DNA of 64,000 bases, from the NCBI GenBank assembly GCA_964594125.1, contig CAZQLL010000013.1, positions 1 through 64,000 on the forward strand, in the 5' to 3' direction. The position numbers were made by a program, and so were the translations under genes. Under the pieces are notes generated by a model. The model was not told the origin of the DNA and made no database searches. It saw only the letters and a program-made list of their open reading frames with translations. Numbering within the stretch: position 1 is the first letter of the stretch; every line of letters begins with the position of its first letter. The stretch is from CAVRZJ01 sp964594125. Its GTDB lineage: Bacteria > Acidobacteriota > Thermoanaerobaculia > Thermoanaerobaculales > Thermoanaerobaculaceae. Positions 31,143 through 40,586 of this stretch are shown here, piece after piece.

Positions 31143-33893
31143 GTGGGGCGAACGAGGGGCATCGGGGAGGGGCGGGCGGCGCGTCCGCGGCGCGCACCGG
31201 CGGCCGCGCTCGCGCTCGCGACGGCGTGGGCGGCCGGCTTCGCCGCGGCGTCGCCGTTCGGCGTCAACGCACACGTCCCCGGCGCGGATCTGCTCGACCG
31301 GATCGCCGCCGGCGGCGCGCGCTGGGTACGCGTCGATGTTCTCTGGTCGTGGGTCGAGCCCTACCCCGACCGCTTCGACTGGACGCTGTACGACGACCTC
31401 GTCGCCGCAGCCGAGGCGCGCGGCCTGCGGTTGTACGCGACGATCGCCGACACCCCGGCGTGGGCGACCGCGGGCGCCGCCGGCCGCGGCGTGCCGCGCG
31501 ACCCGGCCGACTGGTACGACGTCTGTCATCGCGCGGCGGCGCGCTACCGCGGCCGCATCGACCACTGGGGGATGTGGAACGAACCCAACGACGCCCGTTT
31601 CTGGGCCGGCACCAAGACGCAGTACATCGACGTCATCCTCAAGCCGGGCGCGGCGGCGGTGCACGCCGCCAGCCCGGGCGCGCGGGTGTGCGGCCCCGAG
31701 CTCGCCCACCTCGAGTCAGGGCACTGGGACACGTGGCTGCGCGAGGTGCTCCGCCGCGCCGGCGGCGACCTCGACGTCGTGACCCATCACCTCTACCCGG
31801 ACGGCGCCTCGTCGCGCTCGGTGGTCGACATGCTCGCGAAGGGCTCGCGCTACCCGTGGGACCCGCCGTCGGTCAGGAGCGTGCTTGCCGACGCGGGCTG
31901 GCTCGGCAAGCCGTTCTGGCTGACCGAGACCGGGTGCTCGAGCGGCAGCAACGGGAACAGCGCGCAGGCGCAGGCCGGCTTCGTGGGCGCCCTGTCGCGG
32001 GCGCTGTTCGGCCCCGACCGCTCGCTCGCCTGGGTGCACCGGGTGTTCTTCTACGAGGCCGCCGACGATCCGCGCTACGCGCCCGGTCTCGGCCTCCTCG
32101 GCCCGGCCCCGGAGTACCGCGAGAAGCCGGCGTGGGCCGAGCTCGTGCGCACTGCGCGCGACCTGCCGGTGGACGACGCCGAGGTGGTGCGCGCCGACGT
32201 GCCCGACTGGCTGCCCGCCGGCGGCGCCGCGAGCGGCGTCGTGCTCGTCCGGAACGCCGGTACCACCGCGTGGAGCGCGGCCGACGGATACCGCCTGGCC
32301 GTCACCGGCGGGGACGCGCGACTGGCAGCCGGCGGGGGCGAGCTCGACGCCGGCGTGACCGTTCGACCGGGGGAGACGGTCGCCCTGGCGGTCGAGCTCG
32401 AGGCGCGGGCGGGGGCGACGGCGCCCGGCGCGACGCTGCCGGTCTCCTGGCAGATGAGCCGCTACGGCAGGTGGGAGTTCGGCGACACGGCGCGCGCCGA
32501 GGTCGCGGTCGGCGACGGCGGGACGGCGCGCCCGCGCCTCGTCCCGCTCGCCGGCGCCGTCGCGGACGCATCAGCCGCGCCGCCCGCCGACCTCGTGCTG
32601 CACAACCGCGGCGCGGTCGAGCTCTCAGCCACCGTCGAGCTTATCGCCGCCGGCGCGGGCGCCGGGACTGCACCGGCGGTGGGCGTGGGCGTTCCTGCGG
32701 GCGCAACCGTAGTGTTCACCGGGATCGCCGCCAGCCTGCCGGGCGCCGCGAGCGGCGGCGCGCTCCGCGTCACCGCGCCGTCGAGCGACCTGCTTGTCGC
32801 GACAGCGGCGGGCAACGCCGCCGGGTTCTTCGGCGTGATCCCGGCACTGCCGACGAGCGCGGCCGTCGCGGCGGGCGGAGAGGCGCACCTCCTGCGCCTG
32901 GTGCGGGCCGACGACGGGGCGGCGCTGCGCACCGACCTCGTGCTCCTCAACGACTCGGCGCTGCCGGCCGCGGTCGACGTCGAGGTTCGCGGCGACGGCG
33001 AGCGGGAGGCGCATTCGCTGGCGCTCGCGCTGGCCCCGGGCGAGATCATGGTCGTCGAAGACGTGCTGGCCGCGGCGGGGATCGCCGCGGCGCACCACGG
33101 CAGGGCGCTGCTGCGGCCGGGCGCGGCGTCCGCCGAGGTGCACGCCTGGGCGCTGCGCCGTGAGGCCGGCACGACTCCCGTGGTGCTGCAGCCGGCGGCG
33201 GCGACCGACGAGCCGGTCGTGCTGGCGCCGCTCGCGGGGGGCGCGCGGCTGCGCGGCGGCGGCTGGCGCAGCGACATTCAGCTCGCAAACCCAGGCAAAG
33301 AGCCGGTGCGCGTCGTCCTCGAGCTGCTGGCGCCGGCCGGCGTCGCGGCCCCCGCCCGCGAGGTCGAGGTCCCGTCCGGCGGCGACCTGGTGATCGCCGA
33401 CGCGCTCGCGACGCTCTTCTCGTACCGCGGCAGCGGCGGTCTTCTGGTGACTCCTCGCTCCGGCAGCGTCGCAGCCGCCGCCGGTTCGCTTCTGGCGCGC
33501 GCGGGCGCTCGGGCGCGGCGCGAGGTGGCGCCGCTGGCGCTCGGGGCGGCGGTCGGTGAGGGAAACGAGTGCCGGCTGCTCGTGCCGCCGCGCGAACCGG
33601 CCGGCCCGCCCGTCCGCACCCACCTCGAGCTCGCCAACCTCACCGGCGCGCCGCTGGTCGTGCGTGCGCGGGCGCTCGCCGCCGCCGGCGCCCCGCTCGG
33701 CGAGATCACGGTCGACCTCGCGCCGCGCGAGTTTCGCCAGGTGGCCGACGCGCTGCCGGCGGCGCCCGGCGGCGACGGCGCCGCCTGCGCGCTCGCGCTC
33801 GACACCGTCACGCCCTGCGGCCGCTTCGCCGCTGCGGCGACCGTCGTGCCGGAGGGCAGCACCGGCGGCGCGCTCGTTCCCTGCCTGCGGTAG
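31143..33893 (+). CDS. Secreted glycoside hydrolase (clan GH-A, GH39/GH5-like) with repeated beta domains
   Basis: This 916-residue protein has a signal peptide (about 15-36, ending FAAASPFG) and a catalytic TIM-barrel to about residue 345. MWNEPNDARFW gives the acid/base Glu in the NEP motif, and PFWLTETGCSSG gives the nucleophile Glu. From about 345 to the end come several beta-sandwich-like modules: one resembling a NEW3/CARDB-type domain, then repeats with PLAGGARLRGGGWRSDIQL and LVPPREPAG-like phrasing. The substrate is unknown. Its position after ugd suggests polysaccharide turnover. A TTG at 31107 would be an alternative start but coincides with the -35. Confidence 0.82.
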   Translation: MGRTRGIGEGRAARPRRAPAAALALATAWAAGFAAASPFGVNAHVPGADLLDRIAAGGARWVRVDVLWSWVEPYPDRFDWTLYDDLVAAAEARGLRLYATIADTPAWATAGAAGRGVPRDPADWYDVCHRAAARYRGRIDHWGMWNEPNDARFWAGTKTQYIDVILKPGAAAVHAASPGARVCGPELAHLESGHWDTWLREVLRRAGGDLDVVTHHLYPDGASSRSVVDMLAKGSRYPWDPPSVRSVLADAGWLGKPFWLTETGCSSGSNGNSAQAQAGFVGALSRALFGPDRSLAWVHRVFFYEAADDPRYAPGLGLLGPAPEYREKPAWAELVRTARDLPVDDAEVVRADVPDWLPAGGAASGVVLVRNAGTTAWSAADGYRLAVTGGDARLAAGGGELDAGVTVRPGETVALAVELEARAGATAPGATLPVSWQMSRYGRWEFGDTARAEVAVGDGGTARPRLVPLAGAVADASAAPPADLVLHNRGAVELSATVELIAAGAGAGTAPAVGVGVPAGATVVFTGIAASLPGAASGGALRVTAPSSDLLVATAAGNAAGFFGVIPALPTSAAVAAGGEAHLLRLVRADDGAALRTDLVLLNDSALPAAVDVEVRGDGEREAHSLALALAPGEIMVVEDVLAAAGIAAAHHGRALLRPGAASAEVHAWALRREAGTTPVVLQPAAATDEPVVLAPLAGGARLRGGGWRSDIQLANPGKEPVRVVLELLAPAGVAAPAREVEVPSGGDLVIADALATLFSYRGSGGLLVTPRSGSVAAAAGSLLARAGARARREVAPLALGAAVGEGNECRLLVPPREPAGPPVRTHLELANLTGAPLVVRARALAAAGAPLGEITVDLAPREFRQVADALPAAPGGDGAACALALDTVTPCGRFAAAATVVPEGSTGGALVPCLR

Positions 33894-33935
33894 GCAACCG
33901 TCCGGCGCGAGCTCGGGGCCGGGCCGGGGGCACCG

Positions 33936-33941
33936 TATACT
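33936..33941 (+). promoter_or_regulatory. -10 element TATACT upstream of the molybdoenzyme operon
   Basis: GTATACT lies 35 bp before the GTG at 33977, with a GGGGGGAG ribosome site between. The -35 is not clear. Confidence 0.45.
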
Positions 33942-33976
33942 CCTGCGGGCGGCGGGGCCGGCCCCGGGGGGAGCGA

Positions 33977-36010
33977 GTGGCGACCTACACCACGGCGTGC
34001 CCGAGGAACTGCTACTCCACGTGCGCGCTGCGCGTGGAGGTGCGGGACGGCCGCCTGGTCGGCATCGCAGCTCACCCGGGCAACGAGGCGACCGCCGCCG
34101 GGCCCTGCCTGAAGGGGCTGTCGTACGTCGAGCGGGTGTACTCGCCCGACCGCCTCCTGCACCCCCTGCTGCGGCGCGCCGACGGCTCGTTCGCCCGCGC
34201 CTCGTGGGACGAGGCGCTCGCCCTGATCGCCGGGAAGCTGGCCGCGCTGCGCGCCGACCCCGGTCCGCGCAGCGTGCTGTACTACCACGGCTCGGGCACC
34301 AAGGGGCTGCTCAACGGCGTCGGCGAGGCGTTCTGGTCGTTGTACGGCGGCGCCACGACCACCTACGGCGACCTCTGCTGGCCGGCCGGCCTCGAGGCGA
34401 CGCGCCTGACGCTCGGCGACAACCGTCACAGCGCTCCGGCCGACATCGCCAACGCGAAGCTGATCGTGCTGTGGGGAAAGAACCCGGCGGAGACCAACAT
34501 CCACCAGGTCGCGTTCATCGAGCGCGCGCTCGACCGCGGCGGGCGCCTCATCGTCGTCGACCCGCGGCGGACGCTGTCGGCGGAATCGGCCGAGGTGCTG
34601 GTGCAGCCGATTCCCGGCACGGACGGTGCGCTCGCGCTCGGGGTGGCGCACCTGCTCGCCGTGCGCGGGTGGGTCGACGAGGCGTTCGTCGCGGCACACG
34701 TGCACGGTTACGACACGTACCGTGCGATGCTCGCGGAGTACCCGCCCGACCGCGTCGCCGCGCTCACCAAGGTGCCGGAGGCGGTCATCGAGCGGCTCGC
34801 CGAGGCGATCGGCACGGTCAAGCCGCTGACCCTCTGCGCCGGCTTCGGGATGCAGCGCTACACCAACTCCGGCCAGGCGATGCGGGCGATCCTCGCGCTG
34901 CTGGCGCTCACCGGCAATCTCGGCCGCCCCGGCGCCGGCTGGGTGTACGCCAACCTGCAGACGCAGGTGTTCGGCGGCGCGCGCGACCCGCTCGCGTTCT
35001 TTCCGCCGGCGCGCGACGACGGACCGATCCGCGTCTCGGTGTCGACGGCGCGCCTCGGCCACGCCATCGGCGAGCAGCGCGACCCGCCGATCCGCGCGGC
35101 GTGGATCGAGCGCGGCAACCCGGCCACGCAGCAGCCCGACACCGCCGCGGTGCTGCGGGCGCTGCGCGCCCTCGACCTCGTGGTCGTGGTCGACCAGTTC
35201 CTCACCGACACGGCGCGCGAGGCGCACGTCGTGCTGCCGGCCAAGACGATGTTCGAGCAGAGCGACGTCATCGGCGCCTACTGGCACCACTGCCTGCAGC
35301 TCAAGCAGAAGGTGATCGAGCCCCCCGGCGAGGTGAAGCCCGAGACCGAGATCTACTGGCTGCTCGCCGAGCGCCTCGGGCTCGATCGCGCCGCAATGGA
35401 GCGCGAGCTGGTGGCGCCGGGAGACGCTGCTGTCGACGCATACCTCGAGCGGCGGCTGGCGGCGCTTCCCGGCGTCACGCTCGACAGCCTGCGCGAGGGC
35501 CCGGTGCCGGCGCCCGGCGCCGAGGACGTTGCGTTCGCCGACCTCGCCTTCCCGACGCCGTCCGGGCGCATCGAGCTCGAGTCGGCGGAGGCGGCGGCAC
35601 GCTGGGGGGTCGACCCGCTACCGCGCTTCGCGCCTCCCGTCGAGTGCCTGGACGAGCGCTTCCCGCTCCGCCTCCTCACCCCCAACACCAAGGACCGCAT
35701 CCACTCGCAGTTCGGCAACCTGCGCTCGATCCGCGAGCTCGCTCCGGCGCCGTACCTCACGCTGGCGGCGGAGGACGCGCACTCGCGGGGGCTGACCGAC
35801 GGCGACCGCGCGCGCGTCTTCAACGAGCGCGGCAGCGTCGAGCTGCTCGTGAAGGTCGACTACAGCCTGCGGCCCGGGTGTGCCGTGGCGCACAACGGGT
35901 GGTGGCGGCAGGAGGGCGGCGGCATCAACGCGTTGTCGTGCGCGCGCGAGACCGACCTTGCGCACGGGGCGGCGTTCCACGACAACGCGGTCGAGGTCGC
36001 GAGGGCGTGA
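33977..36010 (+). CDS. Molybdopterin oxidoreductase, DMSO-reductase family catalytic subunit
   Basis: This 677-residue enzyme begins at once with the [4Fe-4S] motif (C8, C12, C16, C44). It has a likely Mo-ligand cysteine, C134, in TYGDLCWPAG, and the usual MGD-binding blocks (LWGKNPAETNIHQ, VVDPRRT, TPSGRIELES, then a C-terminal beta-barrel ending in AHNGWWRQEGGGIN). There is no twin-arginine signal, so it is predicted to work in the cytoplasm, unlike most respiratory relatives. The substrate cannot be inferred. The next gene, coupled by TGATG, supplies electron transfer and the membrane anchor. Confidence 0.88.
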   Translation: MATYTTACPRNCYSTCALRVEVRDGRLVGIAAHPGNEATAAGPCLKGLSYVERVYSPDRLLHPLLRRADGSFARASWDEALALIAGKLAALRADPGPRSVLYYHGSGTKGLLNGVGEAFWSLYGGATTTYGDLCWPAGLEATRLTLGDNRHSAPADIANAKLIVLWGKNPAETNIHQVAFIERALDRGGRLIVVDPRRTLSAESAEVLVQPIPGTDGALALGVAHLLAVRGWVDEAFVAAHVHGYDTYRAMLAEYPPDRVAALTKVPEAVIERLAEAIGTVKPLTLCAGFGMQRYTNSGQAMRAILALLALTGNLGRPGAGWVYANLQTQVFGGARDPLAFFPPARDDGPIRVSVSTARLGHAIGEQRDPPIRAAWIERGNPATQQPDTAAVLRALRALDLVVVVDQFLTDTAREAHVVLPAKTMFEQSDVIGAYWHHCLQLKQKVIEPPGEVKPETEIYWLLAERLGLDRAAMERELVAPGDAAVDAYLERRLAALPGVTLDSLREGPVPAPGAEDVAFADLAFPTPSGRIELESAEAAARWGVDPLPRFAPPVECLDERFPLRLLTPNTKDRIHSQFGNLRSIRELAPAPYLTLAAEDAHSRGLTDGDRARVFNERGSVELLVKVDYSLRPGCAVAHNGWWRQEGGGINALSCARETDLAHGAAFHDNAVEVARA

Positions 36011-37374
36011 TGGGCCAGGCGTCGTTCACCCTCGACCTCAACCGCTGCACCGGGTGCTCGGCGTGCCGGATCGCCTGCGAGCTCGCCAACCCGGTGTCCC
36101 CCGGCCTGCACTGGCGCTCGGTGACGACGTTCAACGAGGCGCGCTGGGCGGGAGCGAGCGTGCTCAACTACTCGCTCGCCTGCAACCATTGCGCGGCGCC
36201 GACGTGCCTCGTCGGCTGCCCGGCCGGCGCCTACGAGAAGGACCCGGAGACGGGCGCCGTGGTGCTGCACCGCGAGCGCTGCATGGGGTGCCGCTACTGC
36301 TCATGGGTGTGCCCTTACGCGGCGCCGCAGCTCGACCCGGCCACCGGCACGATGGAGAAGTGCACGTTCTGCCTCGACCGCCAGCGCCGCGGCGAGGCGC
36401 CGGCGTGCGCGTCGGCGTGCCCGACCGGCGCGCTCGGGTTCCAGCGAGCGGGCGCCCCGCCGCCGGAGGGCTCGCCGCGGCCGTCCGGCTTCCCCGACGT
36501 CGGCACCCGCCCGGCGATCGAGGTCACCGCCCGTCGGCGCGGGGCGCCGCCCGCGACCAGTCATCGGCATCCGGCGATCCCGCCGCTCGGCTGGCCGCGC
36601 CCGACGCTGCGCCACGGCCTCGCCGCCGAGTGGCCGCTGCTCGCGTTCACGTTCGCGGCGACGCTGCTGGTGGCGTGGATGACCGCGGCGCTGTTCGGCG
36701 CGGCGGCGCCGCCCGCCGCCGCGTTCGCCGGCCTCGGCGGGGTCGCCATGGCCGTCAGTGCCCTCCATCTCGGCCGCCCGGAGCGGGCCTGGCGCGCCGC
36801 GCTCGGCCTGCGCTCCTCGTGGGTGAGCCGGGAGATCGTGGCGTTCTCCGCGTTCCTCGGCTTCGGCACGCTGCACCTCGCCGGGCTCGTTCCGGCGCGC
36901 GCCGCCGGCTGGGCCGCCGCGGCGCTCGGGGCCGCCGCGCTGCTCGCCATGGACATGGTGTACCGCGCCCGCGGCCAGGAGGTGGCGGCGGTGCCGCACA
37001 GCGCGATGGCGACGCTCACGGCCGTCTACCTGGTGGCCGTGCTGACCGGCCGCGTCGACCTCGCCACCGTGCTCGCGCTCGCCAAGACCGTCCTCTACCA
37101 GCTCCGCAAGCTGCGCGGGCAGGGGGTGTCCGCCTGGCAGGTCAGCGCGGTCCGCCTGGGGTTCGGCATGCTGCTACCGCTGGTCGCCTGGCCGGCCGGC
37201 AGCGTCTCGCCGCCGGCCTGGGTGCTCGCGCTGGTGCTCGCCGGCGAGCTCCTGGACCGCGCCGAGTTCTACGCCGAGCTCGACTTCCTCGGGCCGCGCC
37301 GCCAGGCCGCCCGTGATCTGGCTCGCGCTGTGCTCGCCGACGCTCCGGTCGCCGTGCCGACGGCGCCTCACTGA
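36010..37374 (+). CDS. Fused four-cluster ferredoxin and DmsC/NrfD-type membrane anchor
   Basis: This 454-residue protein joins two subunits that are usually separate. Residues 1-160 form a DmsB/NrfC-like ferredoxin with four cysteine groups (CTGCSACRIAC from C13, CNHCAAPTCLVGC, CMGCRYCSWVC, and CTFCLDR with CASAC), enough for four [4Fe-4S] clusters. After a Pro-rich linker, about residues 200-454 form an eight-helix DmsC-like anchor with GLGGVAMAVSALHLGRPERAW. It would pass electrons between the quinone pool and the molybdoenzyme. The ATG overlaps the upstream stop by one base. Confidence 0.87.
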   Translation: MGQASFTLDLNRCTGCSACRIACELANPVSPGLHWRSVTTFNEARWAGASVLNYSLACNHCAAPTCLVGCPAGAYEKDPETGAVVLHRERCMGCRYCSWVCPYAAPQLDPATGTMEKCTFCLDRQRRGEAPACASACPTGALGFQRAGAPPPEGSPRPSGFPDVGTRPAIEVTARRRGAPPATSHRHPAIPPLGWPRPTLRHGLAAEWPLLAFTFAATLLVAWMTAALFGAAAPPAAAFAGLGGVAMAVSALHLGRPERAWRAALGLRSSWVSREIVAFSAFLGFGTLHLAGLVPARAAGWAAAALGAAALLAMDMVYRARGQEVAAVPHSAMATLTAVYLVAVLTGRVDLATVLALAKTVLYQLRKLRGQGVSAWQVSAVRLGFGMLLPLVAWPAGSVSPPAWVLALVLAGELLDRAEFYAELDFLGPRRQAARDLARAVLADAPVAVPTAPH

Positions 37375-37482
37375 GCGTGCAGTCGCGCCGACCTTCCGTC
37401 CGTAGGGTGGCGGCGCCTCGAAGGCCGGCGATCAGGACGGCCAGGGCCGGCATCGGCAGGCTCTCAACGTATCAGGCTGATT

Positions 37483-37548
<66 letters not shown>

Positions 37549-37558
<10 letters not shown>

Positions 37559-39576
37559 ACCATGGGGAGGCAGAAGCTAGCAAAACGCCCGGGCGGTGTC
37601 AACGGAACCGACGGCCGAAGCAGCCCGGGCGCCAGCCAGGAGACGCTGCCGACCGAGTCCGCGTACTCGCGGCCTGCGAGCTCGGCGGCCGCCACGAGCA
37701 GCTCCCGGCCGCGCTCTAGGTGGCCGACGTAGGCGAGCAGGACGCCTCCCTCGAAAGCAGCGGTTGCAAGCCGTGGGGCGGCCGCGAGGGCGCGTTCGAC
37801 TCGCTCGGCGACCCGGGTGCGGTCGCCCAGTGCGAGCTCCAGGCGGGCAAGCATGAGCTCGGCGCGCATTCGGCGGAACGGATCGAGGCGTTCGGGCGGG
37901 CCGACGGCTGCGAGCCACTCCTTGGCGGCGGCTGTTTCACGAGCGAGTATCGCGAGCTCGGCCAGCCGCAACCTCGCCACCTCGTAGGTGCCCCCGTCGC
38001 CGGCGGCGGCGCTGAAAGCCCTGTGGGCGGCGCGCAGGTCACCGGCGCGGAGGTAGAGCTCCCCGAGCAGCAGGTTCGTCGCCGCCCACTCCGGGAAGAG
38101 GGAGTGTGCGGCCTCGAGGGCGTGCCTGGAGCCGATCTCGTCGCCGCAGACGAACAGGGTCGTGCCGAGCCGCTGGAGGCCGCCGAAATCGTGGGGGTTG
38201 CGTGCGACGATCGAACGGTTCAGCGAGAGAGAGTCCTGCCAGACGTCGACCTGGCGCCAGTCCAGCGGCAGCGCGAGGACAACCGCCACAGAGAGCGCGC
38301 CGATCGCGGCACGCCGATGGGGGCGGTTGGCAAGCCACGCGGAGAACGCTGCGAGCGGCAGAACGAGAGCCAGGAACATGAAGCGCGGGGCGAACATGAA
38401 CCCGGGGTTGCTGACGATGATGTTGGAGGTCGGCGCCTGTGCAACGTACCACCAGACGATGCAGACCGCCGCGAGCCGGTGTCTGCGGGTAACGGCGGCG
38501 TGGATTACAAACGCTGCCAAGGCCAAGTGTACCGCGACCGCCAACGGGGCCGTCGCGAAGGCGGGGATGTCGGGCGGCAAGTAGAGCGGGCGCTGAGAAA
38601 GCGGCAGTACGGTGAGCCGCCAGGCCTCGACCCAGATGCGAAGCTGGAGGACCAGCGCAGCGGTCCAGGTCCCCTCCCACCACGGCAGTGGCGCCATCGG
38701 CTCAACGATCGCCGCGCGCAGCGTGACGAAGGCGGCGAGCGCCGCCCAGTAAGGCGCGTGGCGGCGGAGCGGCGACGCCGGCAACGGCTTTCCCTGACAC
38801 GATCGGACTACCTCGACCAAGACGAGGAAGAGGGGAAGCAACGCGCCGAACTCGTACGACGCCATGGCGGCCAGCGAGGCTGCGAGCGCTCCGCTGCGCC
38901 GCCAAGGCGAGCGGTCCTCCAACCACTTCAGATGCGCGAGGAGGGCGAGGAGCGAGAAGTTGGCGCAGAGCAGGTTCCCCTGGGCGGCGAGGTAGAGAAC
39001 GTTCTCCGAGAGCGCCGGGTGGACGAGCCACAGCGTCGCCGCGAACCACCCGCCGCGGCCGAGCAGTGCGCGCGTCAGGAGGCCGAGGAGCGCTGCGGCA
39101 AGCCCGTGCAGCAGGATCGAGACCAGGTGGAACCCCCAGACCTGGCCATCGAAGAGGGCGTACTCGACGGCGAACAACATGGCGCGGAGCGGACGGTACT
39201 GGGCGTGGTTGTCGCCGGCAGCGAGCGAGTGCGACCACGGGTCGACGACGAAGCGCCACGGCGAGGCGAGAGTCCTGATGGCAGGGTTGCTCCCGATCAG
39301 GAAAACGTCGTCCCAAGCGACGCCGGCCTTGAGCGAACCGGCGTAGGCGATGGTGGCCAGGAGAGCGAGCAGGGCGACCCTGACGGGCACGGAAGCCGCC
39401 AGGACTGCAAAAGGACCGCGCGCACCTCCGGTGGCGAGAGCGCAGGTCTCGGAAGCGGGAGCGCTGGTGACCTCGATCCAGCCACGGTCCTCGCCTTCGC
39501 TGCCGCGAGCCACACCTGTACGGCGACTGGAGTCGGAGCCCGTGCGCCTCCGCGAGGTGCTGACGCGGCGCCCCAT
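37549..39576 (-). CDS. TMTC-like membrane glycosyltransferase with TPR-type C-terminus
   Basis: This 675-residue protein has a disordered basic N-terminus, about a dozen hydrophobic helices (about 58-440) and a helical, TPR-like C-terminal third. The first loop AWDDVFLIGSNPAIRTL resembles the D-D motif of TMTC/GT-C proteins that use polyprenyl-linked sugars. Composition is slightly less G/C-biased than its neighbours. Its last 18 codons are made of the tRNA-Ala promoter, and the TAG stop lies inside the tRNA, so the native C-terminus may be truncated or adopted. The true start may be later than ATG 39576. Confidence 0.7.
37574..37602 (-). promoter_or_regulatory. tRNA-Ala promoter inside the TMTC-like gene
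   Basis: On the minus strand a perfect TTGACA (37602-37597), a 17-bp spacer and TAGCTT (37579-37574) stand 16 nt before the tRNA 5' end. All of it lies within the last codons of the upstream protein gene. Confidence 0.7.
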
Positions 39577-40042
39577 CTGCTTAGAGGGCGGCAGCCTGCC
39601 GGCCTCGCACGCTCACGGCGCCGAAGGAACCGCGGGTGTGGCGCCCGCAGCCGTCGAGCGCGGGACCGCTGGGAGCCGCCGCCTCGCTCCAGGCGCGCCG
39701 ATTGTGGCCGCGACGACCGGGCTGCGGAGCACGGCAAGGCACTCGGGAGCTCCCGGGTTGCCGAAAGCACTGCCTTACAAGGTGAGCGAACAACGCGTCG
39801 GCCGCGCCGGGGACAGCACGTGCTCGTGCCCGACCTGCGGTGCGGTGCCGGCCGGCGAGAGGCCCGCTGGCGCCGGCTCGAACCCGCCGGAACCAGACCG
39901 CGGTGCGTTTGCGTTGCGCACTCGAGAACTGCCGAATGCCAGTCAATGGCCCCCCGACAACGACGCGGTCCCCGCGAAGCCGTTGGATCATAGCACGCGA
40001 TCACGGCGTTACGGCGCGCCTGGCGGTGGTAGACTCACCGAT
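39577..40042. other. Gene-poor segment before tRNA-Sec
   Basis: I see no convincing gene in these 466 bp. Minus-strand open frames exist but are Arg-rich without recognisable domains. Composition is less G/C-biased than in the flanking genes. The last 20 bp contain the tRNA-Sec -10. Confidence 0.5.
40030..40035 (+). promoter_or_regulatory. -10 element TAGACT of tRNA-Sec
   Basis: GGTAGACT ends 7 nt before the mature 5' end of tRNA-Sec. TTACGG at 40009-40014 could be a -35 with a short 15-bp spacer. Confidence 0.45.
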
Positions 40043-40141
40043 GGAAGCGCCCGGGGCCTGGTGGCTCTCGCGGTCTTCAAAACCGTTGCTCCGTGTCGTT
40101 GCGGTACGGGGGGTGGGTTCGATTCCCATGCGCTTCCGCCA
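40043..40141 (+). tRNA. selC: Selenocysteine tRNA (anticodon TCA)
   Basis: The 99-nt RNA has all tRNA-Sec hallmarks: an 8-bp acceptor stem GGAAGCGC/GCGCTTCC, a 6-bp D stem (GGGGCC with GGCTCT), the anticodon loop CTTCAAA giving UCA, a long variable arm with a 6-bp stem (CTCCGT with ACGGGG), a 5-bp T stem around TTCGATT, and an encoded 3' GCCA. It decodes UGA at SECIS elements with SelB. No selA, selB, selD or recognisable selenoprotein lies in the window. Confidence 0.95.
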
Positions 40142-40155
40142 CCTGCCTTCGAGAA

Positions 40156-40177
40156 GGGGAGGTTTCGCGACCTCCCC
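40156..40177 (+). terminator. Hairpin after tRNA-Sec
   Basis: GGGGAGGT pairs with ACCTCCCC around a 6-nt TTCGCG loop, 14 nt after the tRNA. No T-run follows. Confidence 0.55.
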
Positions 40178-40239
40178 CTGAGGCGACGGAGTGAATAGTC
40201 ATGCAGGCGCAGCCGCACCCGCGAACGATGAAAGTCACT

Positions 40240-40515
40240 GTCATTGCGAGCAGGGGTACGCCGCGGTGCGGCGGTCGGGCTAGAGAGGAAACCAGCGGGA
40301 GGGCCGGCGCCCTCGCCGGCCCGGACTCCGCCCGCGCGGGCGAGGGCGCCCGCGCTCCCGTTCTGACTGGCTTCCTTGAAAGGAGCGAGCGCAGCGAGCG
40401 ACCTTGTCCCGAGCCCGAGCACAGCGAGGGCTTGGGGGAAGCAATATCGTTGTAATTGAAAGAGATTGCTTCGTCGTCCTCCGCGCCTTCGGCGCTTCGG
40501 ATTCCTCGCAATGAC
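40240..40515. mobile_element. MITE-like element with 11-bp terminal inverted repeats
   Basis: The 276-bp element begins with GTCATTGCGAG (40240-40250) and ends with its exact complement (40505-40515). Inside are a second inverted pair, GAAGCAAT (40438-40445) with ATTGCTTC (40465-40472), and a large GC-rich cruciform built from GGAAACCAG-type and GGCGCCCTCGCC-type arms. It encodes no protein. From memory, the end sequence with GAAGCAATCTC matches a repeat family recurring in many unrelated genomes. No clear target-site duplication is visible. Confidence 0.75.
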
Positions 40516-40552
40516 GCTTCTTGCGGTGCGGCTTTCAAGGCAATCGGGCGCC

Positions 40553-40580
40553 TTCACGCTTCCGCGCTGCGTGCTACCAT
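40553..40580 (+). promoter_or_regulatory. Promoter of the DUF4388 gene
   Basis: TTCACG (40553-40558), a 16-bp spacer and TACCAT (40575-40580) stand 6 nt before the GTG at 40587. No ribosome site is present. Confidence 0.5.
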
Positions 40581-40586
40581 CCGGCC

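Noticed and set aside
33977..36010. Molybdoenzyme as a selenoprotein (formate dehydrogenase)
   Set aside because: The reading frame has no internal TGA and the ligand position is a cysteine codon. Nothing specific to formate dehydrogenase was seen.
39581..39991. Minus-strand frame of 136 codons before tRNA-Sec
   Set aside because: Arg-rich product with no recognisable fold, no ribosome site and no conservation argument; treated as non-coding.
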